DNA of 64,000 nt, from positions 310,001 through 374,000 of the forward strand of contig NZ_CP015322.1 of the NCBI RefSeq assembly GCF_001686985.1, written 5' to 3'. The first letter of the stretch is position 1, and every line of letters starts with the position of its first letter. This document shows positions 1-9,613 of this stretch, one piece after another. The notes under the pieces are model-generated. The model saw only the letters and a program-made list of their open reading frames with translations, had not been told where the DNA came from and made no database searches. The DNA is from Mesorhizobium amorphae CCNWGS0123 (GTDB lineage: Bacteria > Pseudomonadota > Alphaproteobacteria > Rhizobiales > Rhizobiaceae). A program made the position numbers and the translations under genes.

Positions 1-59
1 CCGCGAAAACGATCCTGCACCCGGCATACGCGTCTCAGAAACAATAACGCTGTGCGCTA

Positions 60-575
60 CCTGGTCCGCTCTGGTTGCGGTTGGCGGATGCTGCCGATCC
101 ATTTCGGGCCGTGACAGACGGTCTACGGCTGGTCCCGCGAGTTGGCGCGGCGCTTTCTGTTCCAGACTATCCACGACGTTGCAATGATGCTGGACCGCGA
201 GCGAGCCGGGCGCGAGGCCAGTCCCACAGCCGGCGTGATCGACAGCGAGTCGGTCAAGGCTCCGCAAGCGGAAACAAGAGGGTACGACGCCGGCAAGAAG
301 ATTGTCGGCCGCAAGCGCCACATCCCGTCGATACGGATGGGCGGCTGTTGATGGTCTACCTCACCACCGCCGATATCTCCGACAGTGCCGGCGCTCAGGC
401 GATCCTGGATGGTATCCGCAAGCGCTGGGCCCTGGGTGAAGCATCTGTTCGCCGATGGCGCCTATGGCCGGCTGAAGCTCATGGACAAAGCCACCTATCT
501 CGACTTCGTGGTCGAGATATCCGTCGATCCGAAGACCAGAAGGGCTTCCAGATACTGCCCCGCCGCTGGGCCGTG
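60..575 (+). pseudogene. IS5-family transposase remnant, N-terminal part
   Basis: The segment reads as an IS5-family transposase spread over more than one frame. Visible stretches are LFQTIHDVAMMLDRERAGRE, VIDSESVKAP, AGKKIVGRKRHI and, in another frame, DGRLLMVYLTTAD followed by KHLFADGAYGRLKLMD. These are the usual blocks of the DDE domain in order. Frame changes near 335-350 and 430-450 break the reading frame, and a stop follows at about 575, so no functional enzyme can be made. The C-terminal block of the same family reappears at 1170-1262, after an intervening recombinase remnant, so the element was disrupted and is now a scar. Confidence 0.75.
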
Positions 576-580
576 AACCG

Positions 581-965
581 CTGTACAATGTTGCCAAGTG
601 TGCCTTTGAGTGGTCGGTGCGGATCGAGCGTCTAAGTCGTAGGCTGCAGCTTGTTGAGTAGCTCCTGCCCGTGTCTGGTAGCCGATCTGCTCGAGCCGCC
701 GGCATACTGTGAGCCGGGACCAAGGCGGCGGCGTGGCACGCTTCGAGGTGATGGAGGCGGAGGCCGCATGTACGCAGAGACGCTCGACGTGGCCACTGGC
801 AACCGCATCCCTCAGCAGCTCCAGCGCCGGGCGAAGCAGAATCGAACCACTGTAGCCATTATCCAGATAGCTGTGACCTGGCTCAAGCATGAAGCCGTCG
901 GCGGCGATGCGTTGCTGCAACGCAATGACCTGACTGGCGATCGTGTTGTCGCGCGTCTGCGCCTC
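581..965 (-). pseudogene. Serine recombinase remnant (N-terminal part plus C-terminal tip)
   Basis: On the minus strand, from about 965 down to 740, the reading IASQVIALQQRIAADGF, YLDNGYSGSILLRPALE and LLRDAVASGHVERLCVHA matches the start of the resolvase catalytic domain of large serine recombinases. The frame then loses similarity. At about 610-580 a short TWQHCT stretch resembles the very end of the same family. The middle is missing, so this is an internally deleted pseudogene. It meets another recombinase end on the opposite strand. Confidence 0.6.
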
Positions 966-1175
966 ATCAGCCGTCTGGAAGACTTCTCCACCAAGGTGAC
1001 AGCAGGGCTCGCCGGCCTTGATCGGACCGGCATGCGGCAGATCATCCGCACCGTGGTTCGCCGGGTCGAAATCGACGACGCGCACATCGAGATCATCTTC
1101 CGGGTACCCCCGATCGATGGCTCGGCTGGCCCAAAATCACCAAGCAAAATGACCAGTTCCACGCAACATTGTACA
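951..1175 (+). pseudogene. Serine recombinase C-terminal remnant
   Basis: The plus strand reads STKVTAGLAGLDRTGMRQII, then RTVVRRVEIDDAHIEIIFRV and finally QHCTDV, which is the typical C-terminal tail of alphaproteobacterial large serine recombinases. There is no catalytic domain upstream on this strand. Its last codons form a 14-bp perfect inverted repeat with 580-593, because both recombinase remnants end in the same conserved tail and lie tail to tail. Confidence 0.6.
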
Positions 1176-1262
1176 GACGTTCCTCGAGCGGACCTTGGGC
1201 TGCAAGACCCGATGGCGCCGCCTCGTGCGGGACTAATCCGCCGAAACGCTCATCCTTGAATT
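1170..1262 (+). pseudogene. IS5-family transposase C-terminal scrap
   Basis: The sequence reads QTFLERTLGCKTRWRRLVRD and then, after a small deletion, IRRNAHP and a stop. This is the end of an IS5-type transposase (usual form: RWRRLVRDYE...GGNLIRRNAHP). It is followed by the terminal motif TTGAATTTCAAAACAGA. A related scrap lies near 61.05-61.17 kb on the opposite strand. Confidence 0.6.
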
Positions 1263-1376
1263 TCAAAACAGATGGGGTGATCGGGGTCTCGACCGAGCCA
1301 GTGATGGCGGCTGCTCCTGTGGAAATGTGAAAACGTGGTCGATGTAAGTCGACACAAACATTTGGAAGGAGCAGCC

Positions 1377-2409
1377 ATGAAGTACTTTGCCGGACTGGAC
1401 GTGTCTTTGGAAGAGACCTCTATTTGCATTGTCGACGAGACTGGCCGGATCGCGAAGAGGCGAGAGCGTTGAGCGATCCGCAGGCATTGTGTGACGCGCT
1501 GAAGGGGACCGGCTTGCCGCTTGAGCGGATCGGCCTGGAAGCGTGCCCGCTGACGGCCTGGCTTCACGATGGACTGCACGCCGAAGGCTTGTCGGCGACC
1601 TGCATTGAGACGCGGCAGGCCAATGCGGCGATGAAGACGATGCCCAACAAGACCACCGCAATGACGCCCGCGCGCTGGCGCAGATCATGCTCACTGGCTG
1701 GTATCGGCAGAGGCATGTCAAGAGCAGGCAGTGCCGGCTGTGGCATCCGCTGCTGGTTGCCCGCCGCACGGTGCTGAACGAGATGCGTTCGATCGAGAAC
1801 GTAGTGCGGGCGATCCTGCGCGAGGCCGGCGTCAGCTGGGCCTGCGTCGCGCAGCGCGTTTGCCGTCCGCGTGCGTAGTTGACGGAGCGCTGACGCCGAG
1901 GTGATGGCGACGGTCGAGCCGCTGCTTGCAATCCTCGGTGTGATGTTGGGAAAGTTCACCCGCCTGACGAAGCAGGTTCTCGACATCGTCCGCAATGAAG
2001 AAGTCTGGCGGCGGCTGAAGTGCGCGCCCAACGTCGGGCCGATCACCGCGGTCGCCTTCCGCGCCACGATCGACCGGCCTGAGCGGTTCGGTTTGTCGCA
2101 GGCGGTGGGGGCGCATCTGGGCTGACGCCGGCGCGCTACCAGTCCGGCGAGACCGACATCCAGGGAAAGGTCAGCCGATGCGGCGACGAACTTGCACGCA
2201 CCGCGCTTTGCGAGGCGGCCCACACACTGCTGGTGCGATCGAAGAAGTGGTCGAGCCTCAGAGCATGGGGCATGAACATCGCCAGGCGGCGCGGCATGGC
2301 ACGAGCCCGGGTTGCGGTCGCCCGCAAACTGGCCGTCATTTTGCATAGCATGTGGGCCGACGCGACCGAGTTCCGCTTTGGGAAGGAGCCTGTTCACCTG
2401 GCCGCGTGA
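1377..2409 (+). pseudogene. IS110-family transposase, frameshifted
   Basis: The ATG at 1377 opens MKYFAGLDVSLEETSICIVD, the DEDD-type N-terminus of IS110 transposases. A frameshift near 1460 moves the reading to another frame (LSDPQALCDALKGTGLPLER, then IGLEACPLTAWLHDGLHAEG), and further shifts follow. The C-terminal Transposase_20 domain is seen as VGPITAVAFRATIDRPERFG and, in the next frame, TPARYQSGETDIQGKVSRCG with ARRRGMARARVAVARKLAVI. At least two frame changes are needed to join the parts, so the gene is dead. Confidence 0.8.
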
Positions 2410-2708
2410 CCTGAGCAAATCGAGGACCAAGCAACACGAACAAAGCCTTCGCCCGAAAGGGCGATGCCCGGATCGTTCCCTGGGGACGATGGGCGAGGCG
2501 ATCTCGTTGAGAGTCCCGAACCTGCCGGCCCAAGCGCGGCAAGGTCGTGAAACAGATTGAGACGCCTCGCTCTCCCTGACCCCATAATGCGGCGGCCCAA
2601 GCGCTGACCGCGAAGAGAAGCGAGTGACCCACGGAACGGTCCAGAAAAAAGTGCAGGAGCACCTTGACCACAACGACCCCAATCAGAGAAGACTCTGAGG
2701 GGGTGGAG

Positions 2709-2824
2709 CCGGTAGCGCTGGGAAAGAGTTTCGGCGGTGGGCTTCCAATCGCTGCTGTCATCGGCGAGGCAGTGATGCTGGACGCCCTGCCGCCGGGCGA
2801 TCTCGTAGGCACTTACGCAGGAAT
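2709..2824 (+). pseudogene. Fragment of a class III aminotransferase
   Basis: About 38 codons read LGKSFGGGLPIAAVIGEAVM, then DALPPGDLVGTYAG. This resembles the region after the PLP lysine in 4-aminobutyrate-type aminotransferases (K-S-x-GGG-P-x-x-AV...GTYAG). Both flanks lose similarity within a few codons. It is too short to be functional and shows only that such a gene once stood here. Confidence 0.55.
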
Positions 2825-2959
2825 ATCTTGCATGCGCAGCGGCACTTGGTCTACTGTAATATCATTGTGCGATGCCCTATTGTGCGGCATCGCGGTATTA
2901 GCCAGATCGACGCGAACGCATCGTTGGAGGCAATCGTGACATCCGGGAACGACCGCCAC

Positions 2960-3242
2960 GTTTAATGGTCGTTTCGATATCGGACGCCTTGGAAAAAATG
3001 CTTGCCAGCTCGGTGTAGAGGTCTTTGCCAGCGCTGGTAAGCATCACGCCGGTTCCTGGCCTCACAAACAGCGGAATACCGAGCTCGTCCTCAATGACTT
3101 TGATCTGCCGACTTATCTCTTCCGTTGTCACGTTCAGCTCGGAAGCTGCAAGTTCGAGCGAAAGATGGCGTGCCGATACTTCGAATACCTCGAGGGCACT
3201 GAGGACAGTGAGGGACAGGAGATCATCATTGCGATGGGCCAT
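2960..3242 (-). pseudogene. Truncated LysR-family regulator (DNA-binding half)
   Basis: Starting at the ATG at 3242 the minus strand reads LSALEVFEVSARHLSLELAA, SELNVTTEEISRQIKVIEDE and LGIPLFVRPGTGVMLTSAGK. This is a clear LysR winged helix-turn-helix followed by the start of the linker helix. After about 92 codons the reading runs into unrelated sequence, and the effector domain is absent. It is a remnant unless the short DNA-binding domain alone is expressed, for which there is no sign. Confidence 0.65.
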
Positions 3243-3828
3243 TGAACACTCGCGAACCGAACGACCAGGTATCAACGTCGTCCTCTGGCCTATAAAGGAC
3301 TGCTTTCAGTCTACACGCGTTAACGTTGAGAGACTGATTAGTCACCACGGGAGTCCGTGACGGAACTGCGGCCGTCCGCCGTGACCCACGCAAGTTGCGT
3401 GCCGATTGGCGCACCGTTGTGAGTTACACCACTCGTCCACACCGACAGGCCGGCCCGCTCGATCGTTTCGTCGGGTTTCCGACATTCTTGTCCAGCTTCG
3501 GGCAGGTTTACTGCCGAGATGGTCAGCGCGGGAAGTCAGTCGTGAAACGGTGGGCCGTTGGGCGAGAAGTCCAGATAAAGGCCTAGCCTGGCCGAACCGC
3601 AACACAGTTCGACGAAGCGGCAATGATCACACGTTCGCGCTTGCGGAGTGGCTCGCCAAGGGCTTTTTGGTTTGCTTCTAGCCCCGAGAATGAAGGGTCG
3701 CAGGCAGGTGTCACATGAGTAGTGCCTATGGTCCGGATCGGCGATCACCATTTGTCTATCATTGCCTGCAACAGTTCGTTCTCAGGCTAAGGCTTTCATG
3801 TTGCGGCGGAATCTGATTCAGGCTCCGC
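3243..3828. other. No recognisable gene
   Basis: Between the LysR fragment and the next insertion sequence I see no conserved protein. A minus-strand reading around 3360-3530 (for example GLSVWTSGVTHNGAPIGTQL) looks protein-like, but I cannot place it in a family and it has no start region. It is probably the tail of another destroyed gene. Confidence 0.4.
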
Positions 3829-4594
3829 ATGAGCCGATATGACTGACTGACTTTGAATGGCGCGTGATCGAGCCGCTTTTGCCCAACAAGCCGCGAGGCG
3901 TGCCCCGCGTTGATGACCGGCGGGTGCTCAACGGCATCTTCTGGGTGCTGCGATCCGGTGCACCATGGCGCGATCTGCCAGAGCGATATGGCCCACGCAC
4001 CACTTGCTACAATTGCTTTGTCCGATGGCGGAAAGCAGGTGTATGGGACCGCCTCATGGACTCCATCACCAAAGCCCACGACGGTAAGGTGCAGATGATC
4101 GACACCTCCATTATTCGCGTCCATCAGCAGGGCGCGGCAGCAAAAAGGGGGATCGAGATCATTGTCTCGGCCGCTCCCGAGGCGGATTGACAACCAAGGT
4201 CCACGCACTTGTGGACGCCAAAGGCAGGCCGATCAAGCTGACGCTCACCGCAGGCCAGAAGAGCGACATCGCCTCGGCACCGGACATGATCGCCGACTTG
4301 CCTGAGGGAGCCATGCTTCTGGCCGATAAGGGCTACGACGCCAACGCGCTACGCACGGCGGTCAAGGAGCGAAAGGCATGGGCCAACATCCCGCCAAAGA
4401 CCAACCGCAGGGACCCGATCTGCTTCAGCCCCTCCCTCTACAAGGCACGCAATCTTGTCGAGCGCTTCTTTAATAAGGCCAAGCAGTTCCGCCGCATCGC
4501 GACCCGGTACGACAAGCTGGCTGAGAACTACCTCGCCGCCCTCAAGCTCGTCGCAATCCGCATCTGGCTGCGCGGTTATGAGTCTACGTCCTAA
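3829..4594 (+). pseudogene. IS5-family (IS427-like) transposase, two-frame ORF
   Basis: From the ATG at 3829 the reading MSRYD runs into a stop after one missing base. The next frame gives LTDFEWRVIEPLLPNKPRGV, VLNGIFWVLRSGAPWRDLPE and VQMIDTSIIRVHQQGAAAKR. The second half, GGLTTKVHALVDAKGRPIKL, MLLADKGYDANALR and NLVERFFNKAKQFRRIATRY, is in another frame, entered near an A5-G5 run at 4140. IS427-type elements normally join such halves by programmed frameshifting there. The extra frame break next to the start codon and the destroyed right end (see the IS701 element) suggest it is inactive. Confidence 0.75.
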
Positions 4595-6025
4595 CACTAC
4601 TTTGGCAGTTTTTTATTTCTGGGAGCATTTTGAGGATTCCCAGGAGCGGTTTTGCGTGATTCATGAGAGGTCGGCTGTTGGAAGGGCCGGCCATGAACAG
4701 GGATTGGCAAGTCGATCTGGAGCAGTGGCTTGAGCCGTTCGTCTCGGCGTTGAGGCACAAGACGCGTGCGCGGATGTGTCCGGCCTATATTGCTGGGCTG
4801 ATTGGCCTTGGGGATCGCAAGAGCATTCAACCGATGGCGGCGCGCGACGCAGGCGTCAACTATGACCAACTGCACCACTTCATCGCGAGCGGCGTGTGGG
4901 ATGCTGCGCCGCTGGAGAAGGTGCTCCTTGCGGAGGCCGACGGACAAGTTGGAGGGAACGATGCGTGGCTGATCGTGGACGACACCGCGCTCCCCAAGAA
5001 GGGGCGCCACTCGGTCGGCGTCGCGCCGCAATATGCCTCGGCGCTTGGCAAGAACGCCAACTGCCAGACGCTGGTGTCGCTGACGCTGGCCTCTGGCGAA
5101 GTGCCGGTCATGGTGTGATTGCGGCTGTTTCTGCCCGAGAGCTGGACTTCCGATCCCGCCCGGCTCGACCGTGCCGGTGTGCCCGAGGACCATCGTGCCT
5201 ACAGGACCAAGCCCGAAATCGCGCTGGCCGAGATCGACCGGGCTCGCGCAGCCGGCCCACGCTTTGGCTGCGTGCTCGCCGATGCCGGATATGGCTTGAG
5301 CGCCCCTTCCGGCAGGCGCTCACCGAGCGCGGCCTTACCTGGGCCGTCGGTATCCCGTTCAAGCAGAAGGTCTATCCCGCCGACGTGGCAATGATCTTTC
5401 CCGTTGTCGGACGTGGCCGCCCGCGCCAGCGGCATATCCCCGATGTGAAGTCGATGACCGCGCAGGCGATGCTGGAGACAGCCCCATGGCGCGCGGTCAG
5501 TTGGCGGCGTGGCACCAAAGGCCGCCTCGCGGCGCGCTTCGCCGCTGTCCGTGTCCGGGTTGCAGATGGCCCACCCCAGCGCATCCGCGACATGGGCGCT
5601 CAGCATCTACCGGGCGAGGAGGTCTGGGTGATCGGCAAGCACCGCTCGACCGGCGAGCGCAAATACTACCTCTCCAACTTGCCCGCCGACACCCCGCTCA
5701 AGCAGATCGCAGGCGCCATCAAGGCGCGCTGGGTCTGCGAACAGGCGCATCAGCAGCTCAAGGAGGAACTTGGCCTCGACCACTTCGAGGGACGCTCATG
5801 GACGGGCCTGCACCGGCACGCGCTGATGACGATGATCGCCTACGCCTTCCTGCAATCTCGCTGCCTCAAACAAGCGGGAGGGGGAAAAATGAATCCTTGG
5901 CCCGCCGCCCCAACCGAGCCTACCCGCCGTCAGGCAAGCCATCCTCACCGCGCTCGCGCAGCCGCCCCAATCCGTTGTCCCCACTGCCGCAGAACCCTCT
6001 CCGCTAAAAATCTGCCAAAGTAGTG
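4595..6025 (+). mobile_element. IS701-family element with 14-bp inverted repeats and CTAA target duplication
   Basis: The ends are CACTACTTTGGCAG at 4595-4608 and its exact reverse complement at 6012-6025. The flanking bases are CTAA on both sides (4591-4594 and 6026-6029), a 4-bp target duplication as expected for IS701. The element landed in the right terminus of the IS427-like element, just after its stop codon, so it is a nested insertion. Confidence 0.85.
4693..6023 (+). pseudogene. IS701-family transposase with nonsense and frameshift mutations
   Basis: The ATG at 4693 begins MNRDWQVDLEQWLEPFVSAL, followed by MCPAYIAGLIGLGDRKSIQP and WLIVDDTALPKKGRHSVGVA, the DDE_5-type core with its first Asp. 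A TGA replaces a glycine codon at about 5116 (VPVMV-stop-LRLF). A base loss near 5298 then shifts the frame, which continues as PFRQALTERGLTWAVGIPFK down to the tail LPK. The stop codon lies inside the right inverted repeat. Two independent lesions make it inactive, although the ends are intact and could be mobilised in trans. Confidence 0.85.
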
Positions 6026-6397
6026 CTAAAGCTCGGGATCAAACAACCGAGGATCTGCGGCACAGCATTTGCAAAGGGCTCGTGTATGACGCGCGCCTCC
6101 AACATACAGCCTAGTATCCGAGCTGGTTTTCAGCTTGACGCACAGCGAGCGCACCGACACTGCCACCTACCAATCCGGGTAGTTTTTGAGAATTTTATCC
6201 TCGCATAATCTGTGGGTGGTATCGCCGGCCAGACCCCGGTCGGGAGCCTGATGCGCCCAACGGGAGTAATTAACATGTCCGATAAACGGGGCCTGCCACC
6301 GAACGGTTCTTCGTGGTGGTGGACAACTGGTCGAGGCTGCGCTTGACGCACTTCTCCTCGCAAAGTTTGCAATTGCCAACAACCTGATTGGTGGAAC
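6026..6397. other. Intergenic stretch before the aspartokinase-like gene
   Basis: About 370 bases hold no protein family that I recognise. The segment supplies the ribosome site of the next gene (GGTGGA six bases before the ATG at 6398). No clear promoter or hairpin stands out. Confidence 0.4.
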
Positions 6398-7564
6398 ATG
6401 AACACGACCATTCTGAAATTCGGGGGCTCTAGTTTTCTGTATCCTGACGACTACGGTCGAGTTGCTGGCCATATAGCCGACCGACTCGCGGCAGGCGAAA
6501 AGAAAATCGTTGCCGTGGTCAGCGCAATGTCGGGAACAACCGATAAGCTCAAAGCAGTCATGCTCGACGTCAACAAGCAAGCATCGCCATCGAACCTCGA
6601 TGCGGCACTCGCAACCGGAGAGATGCTCAGTGCTTGCCTACTGGAGGCCGCCGTCAGCCGGCTAGGGATTACCGTAATGTCATTGAACGGCTATTCACTT
6701 GGAATACGTACGAATTCAGACTTCGGACGCGCGTCCGTAGAGAGCGTGGATCCCAAGCCAATTATCGCAGCACTGCTGGAGCACGACGTTGTCATTGCTG
6801 CGGGAGCCCAAGCAATTGATGAGTCCGGTAGGTTGAATTTTCTCGGCAGAAATAGCTCTGACCTGACTGCTATCGTAATTGCGTCCATGCTCGGAGAGCA
6901 CGCTTGCGAAATTTACTCGGATGTCCCGGGTGTCTACACGGCAGACCCTTATCTTGTCCCACAGGCACAACTGATCGCCGAGATTGCATATGGGACAATC
7001 GCACAAATGTCGCGACATGGGGCAAAGGTACTGCACCACAAGGCAGTGGATTATGCCGAGAAGCACGCGGTCGCCATTGTTTGCAAATCGCTCACCCGCG
7101 ACGGAGCCGTCACGGGCACGATTGTAACAGGCCATGGAAACGCCCGTTCGGTGACAGTAGCTCGTGACGCAGCAGTGCTGTTGTGCGCCAGCCTTGCAGA
7201 ACGCGACAATCTCGGCGCGTTTCTTGAGCGGCACGATATCAGCGCCATCTGTGTGGAAGACAACTGCGCGGTCAGCATATGCATAATGAGTGACATCGAT
7301 TTCGCGATGCGGCTTGTCGAGCTGGCGAGCCCTCGGCCAGTGTCCATTGAACCAAGAACCGCAGTGACAGAGCTTGATTCTTCAGTGCTACGCGTCCACT
7401 TGGATCGTGATTACGAGCGGGCCGTTTCCTTGGCGCGCCAGATCCACGAACGGATGTACCCTGGAGCGGTTGCCGAACGGCTTGGGCCGAGAAAGGATAG
7501 GCAGCGCTCGGCTTATAGGTCGCTGCTCATCCGAGCAAATAAGGCGCAGGGAGATCTGCAGTAA
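6398..7564 (+). CDS. Divergent aspartate kinase-like protein
   Basis: This is a 388-residue protein of the amino-acid kinase fold, which phosphorylates a carboxylate (the beta-carboxyl of aspartate in true aspartokinases). The N-terminal ATP site KFGGSS (residues 7-12) is intact. GRNSSDLTA stands where aspartokinases have GRGGSDTTA, and YSDVPGVYTADP matches the family's TDVPGVYTADP block. The last 130 residues look like weakly conserved ACT-type regulatory repeats. The length is slightly short for an aspartokinase. It is an intact lone gene between insertion-sequence remnants, with no asd, dapA or hom nearby. That and the altered motifs suggest a special-purpose paralogue rather than the housekeeping enzyme; the true substrate cannot be told from sequence. 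Confidence 0.8.
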   Translation: MNTTILKFGGSSFLYPDDYGRVAGHIADRLAAGEKKIVAVVSAMSGTTDKLKAVMLDVNKQASPSNLDAALATGEMLSACLLEAAVSRLGITVMSLNGYSLGIRTNSDFGRASVESVDPKPIIAALLEHDVVIAAGAQAIDESGRLNFLGRNSSDLTAIVIASMLGEHACEIYSDVPGVYTADPYLVPQAQLIAEIAYGTIAQMSRHGAKVLHHKAVDYAEKHAVAIVCKSLTRDGAVTGTIVTGHGNARSVTVARDAAVLLCASLAERDNLGAFLERHDISAICVEDNCAVSICIMSDIDFAMRLVELASPRPVSIEPRTAVTELDSSVLRVHLDRDYERAVSLARQIHERMYPGAVAERLGPRKDRQRSAYRSLLIRANKAQGDLQ

Positions 7565-7577
7565 GCCCTTCGTGGCG

Positions 7578-8783
7578 GGTTCAACCGATCGCTGCAACAC
7601 ACTCAGCGAACTTCTCCGCTGGGGATCCTTCTGGGGCGTTCGTTGAGCTGCCGCGCGATGGCGCTGAGCTTTGCCTGGCTTTGCAGGGATAGGTCGGTGC
7701 CACGTGGCAGATATTGGCGCAGCAGTCGGTTGGTGTTTTCAGTCGAGCCGCGCTGCCAAGGTGATCGAGGATCGCAGAAGTAGACCTCGACGTCCGTGGC
7801 CAGTGCCAGCCGCTGGTGGTCGGCAAGCTCTTTGCCTCGGTCCCACGTCAGCGATTGCTAGAGTTCTCCGGGCAATTTCTGCGACTGCTTGATTAGGGCT
7901 GAGACGACGCTTTCGGTATCTTTGTTGGCGACCTTGATCAGCATCACATAGCGCGAGTGGCGCTCGACCAGCGTCGCCACGTAGCTGTTCTTGGACCCGC
8001 CGCTGAGGTCGCCCTCCCAGTGGCCGGGAACTGCTCGATCTTCGACGGTGGCGGGCCGTTCGCTGATGGAGATTGCATCCTTGATCTGGCCCAGCCCACT
8101 CCGCTTCATGCTGGCGTGCCGGGAACGGCGGATCGTGCGCCTGGCTCTCAGATGCTCCAGCAGTTCCTTTTTCAGCACTCCACGTGCCTGGATGAACAGG
8201 CTGCGATAGATCGTTTCGTGCGACACCTGATTATGCGGCTCCCCTGGGTAGATGCGCTTGAGCCAGCCGGCAATCTGCTCGGGCGACCATTTCCGCTGCA
8301 GCTTGACCGACACTGTCCGGGCTAGGGACGGACAGCAAGCCAGCTTGCACAGCTTGGGGCGCAGGGCCCGATCCCAGGCGGCGTGATCGGAACGTGCTGC
8401 ACTATACCGTCCAGGCCCGCCATTGCGAAGGACCTCACGACTGATCGTGGACGGCGATCGACCCAGTGTGTGGGCGATCGAACGCAAAGAGCACCGCGTA
8501 CTGAGCCCTCGGGATATCTCCTCCCATTCGCCCAGACTGAGCGCCTTGGGCGCCCGTCGCCGCTCGGCTGGGCGAATGCCGCCGGCTGGGGAGATCACCG
8601 AGAACACCGATGATGACGCCCGATCAAACCGCCGCCCAATCGACTTCATCGACTCGCCAGCCTGCCATCGATCCCAGATCTCCGATCGCTGGGCGGCAGA
8701 ATAATAGATGCGACGTCGCTGCTTCATGGCCCACACTCCATCTTCGATGAAAGACTAGTATGTTGCCCTCACCGATTGAGCCC
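7578..8783 (-). mobile_element. IS30-family element with imperfect terminal repeats
   Basis: The left end begins TTCAACCGATCGCTGCAACA near 7578. The right end, read inward from about 8783, is CTCAATCGGTGAGGGCAACA, an imperfect match of the kind seen in IS30 elements. The only gene inside is a transposase on the minus strand with an internal stop. I see no convincing target duplication. Confidence 0.65.
7581..8727 (-). pseudogene. IS30-family transposase with an in-frame amber stop
   Basis: From the ATG at 8727 the protein reads MKQRRRIYYSAAQRSEIWDR (helix-turn-helix), RSPSTISREVLRNGG, KWSPEQIAGWLKRIYPGEPH and VPGHWEGDLSGGSKNSYVAT (first catalytic Asp). After QKLPGEL a TAG codon at about 7858 interrupts the frame. 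Beyond it the same frame continues as QSLTWDRGKELADH, then FCDPRSPWQRGSTENTNRLL and a natural stop near 7581. A single nonsense change therefore separates two halves of an otherwise complete transposase. Confidence 0.85.
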
Positions 8784-8961
8784 ACCGGCAAATACGGTCG
8801 TTCCGCTCTTCCGCCTGGATCAGAAGCTCGTGTTGAGGACGGTGAGGGCCGCCTTCGTGCGGACCCTGAGACCTGGAAGCCGCCTGGTTCGATGACTTGA
8901 CCAACGGCGCGCAGCAAGAGCATGCTTACGACCTTGATTGCAGGCTGCATTTCCTTCCGCG

Positions 8962-9523
8962 CTTAGGACGTTGTCGGTGAGCACGGTGTGGATTCTGTAG
9001 GGAACAGCCGCGATCAGGCGCAGCAGGAAGTCTCTCGAGACAGCGGTGGTGGCCTTCTCATGCAGTTCGACAAAGGCGAACTTCGAGGTTCGGTCAATGG
9101 CGACGACCACGTGCAGCTTGCCCTGCTCGGTGCGCACCTCGGCGACGTCGATGTGGAAGTAGCCGATCGGATAGCTCTTGAATTTCTTCTTCGCGGCTTG
9201 TCGCCCTCTACGTCCGGCAAGCGGCCGATGCCGTGGCGTTGCAGACAACGATGCAATGACGAACGCGTCAGGTGCGGGATTGTCGGCTGCAAGGCGTAGA
9301 GGCAATCGTCCAGCGGCAGCAGCGTGTACCGGCGGAAGGCGACGATGACGGCCTCTTCCTCGACAGACAGAACCGTCGACCTAGGCTCTCTCGGACCGGT
9401 CGGCACATCGCTCACCGACGTCCGCCCCTTCCATTTGATGACCGTCTTCTGGTTGGTCCCGTAGCGCTTCGCCAGCACTCTCAGCCTCTCTTGATGGGGT
9501 TGTCTTGTCTTATGACTTTCCAA
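8962..9523 (-). pseudogene. IS481-family transposase, frameshifted and truncated
   Basis: The start reads LRVLAKRYGTNQKTVIKWKG and SSLHRCLQRHGIGRLPDVEG (IS481 helix-turn-helix region). A frameshift near 9196 moves the reading to KSYPIGYFHIDVAEVRTEQG, AIDRTSKFAFVELHEKATTA and VPYRIHTVLTDN, the rve integrase core. Similarity ends abruptly at about 8962, before the last catalytic residues. Both lesions make it inactive. Confidence 0.8.
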
Positions 9524-9613
9524 CCCTTTGGTTCAGTAAGAGATGCCCGATCCGGGATGGCCATCCCGGATCGGGCGGAAGGGGATGGATCGAAGTTGTC
9601 TAGGTCGTTGAGG

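Noticed and set aside
4597..5193. Long minus-strand open frame antisense to the IS701 transposase
   Set aside because: It is a shadow of the GC-rich transposase frame and has no family resemblance.
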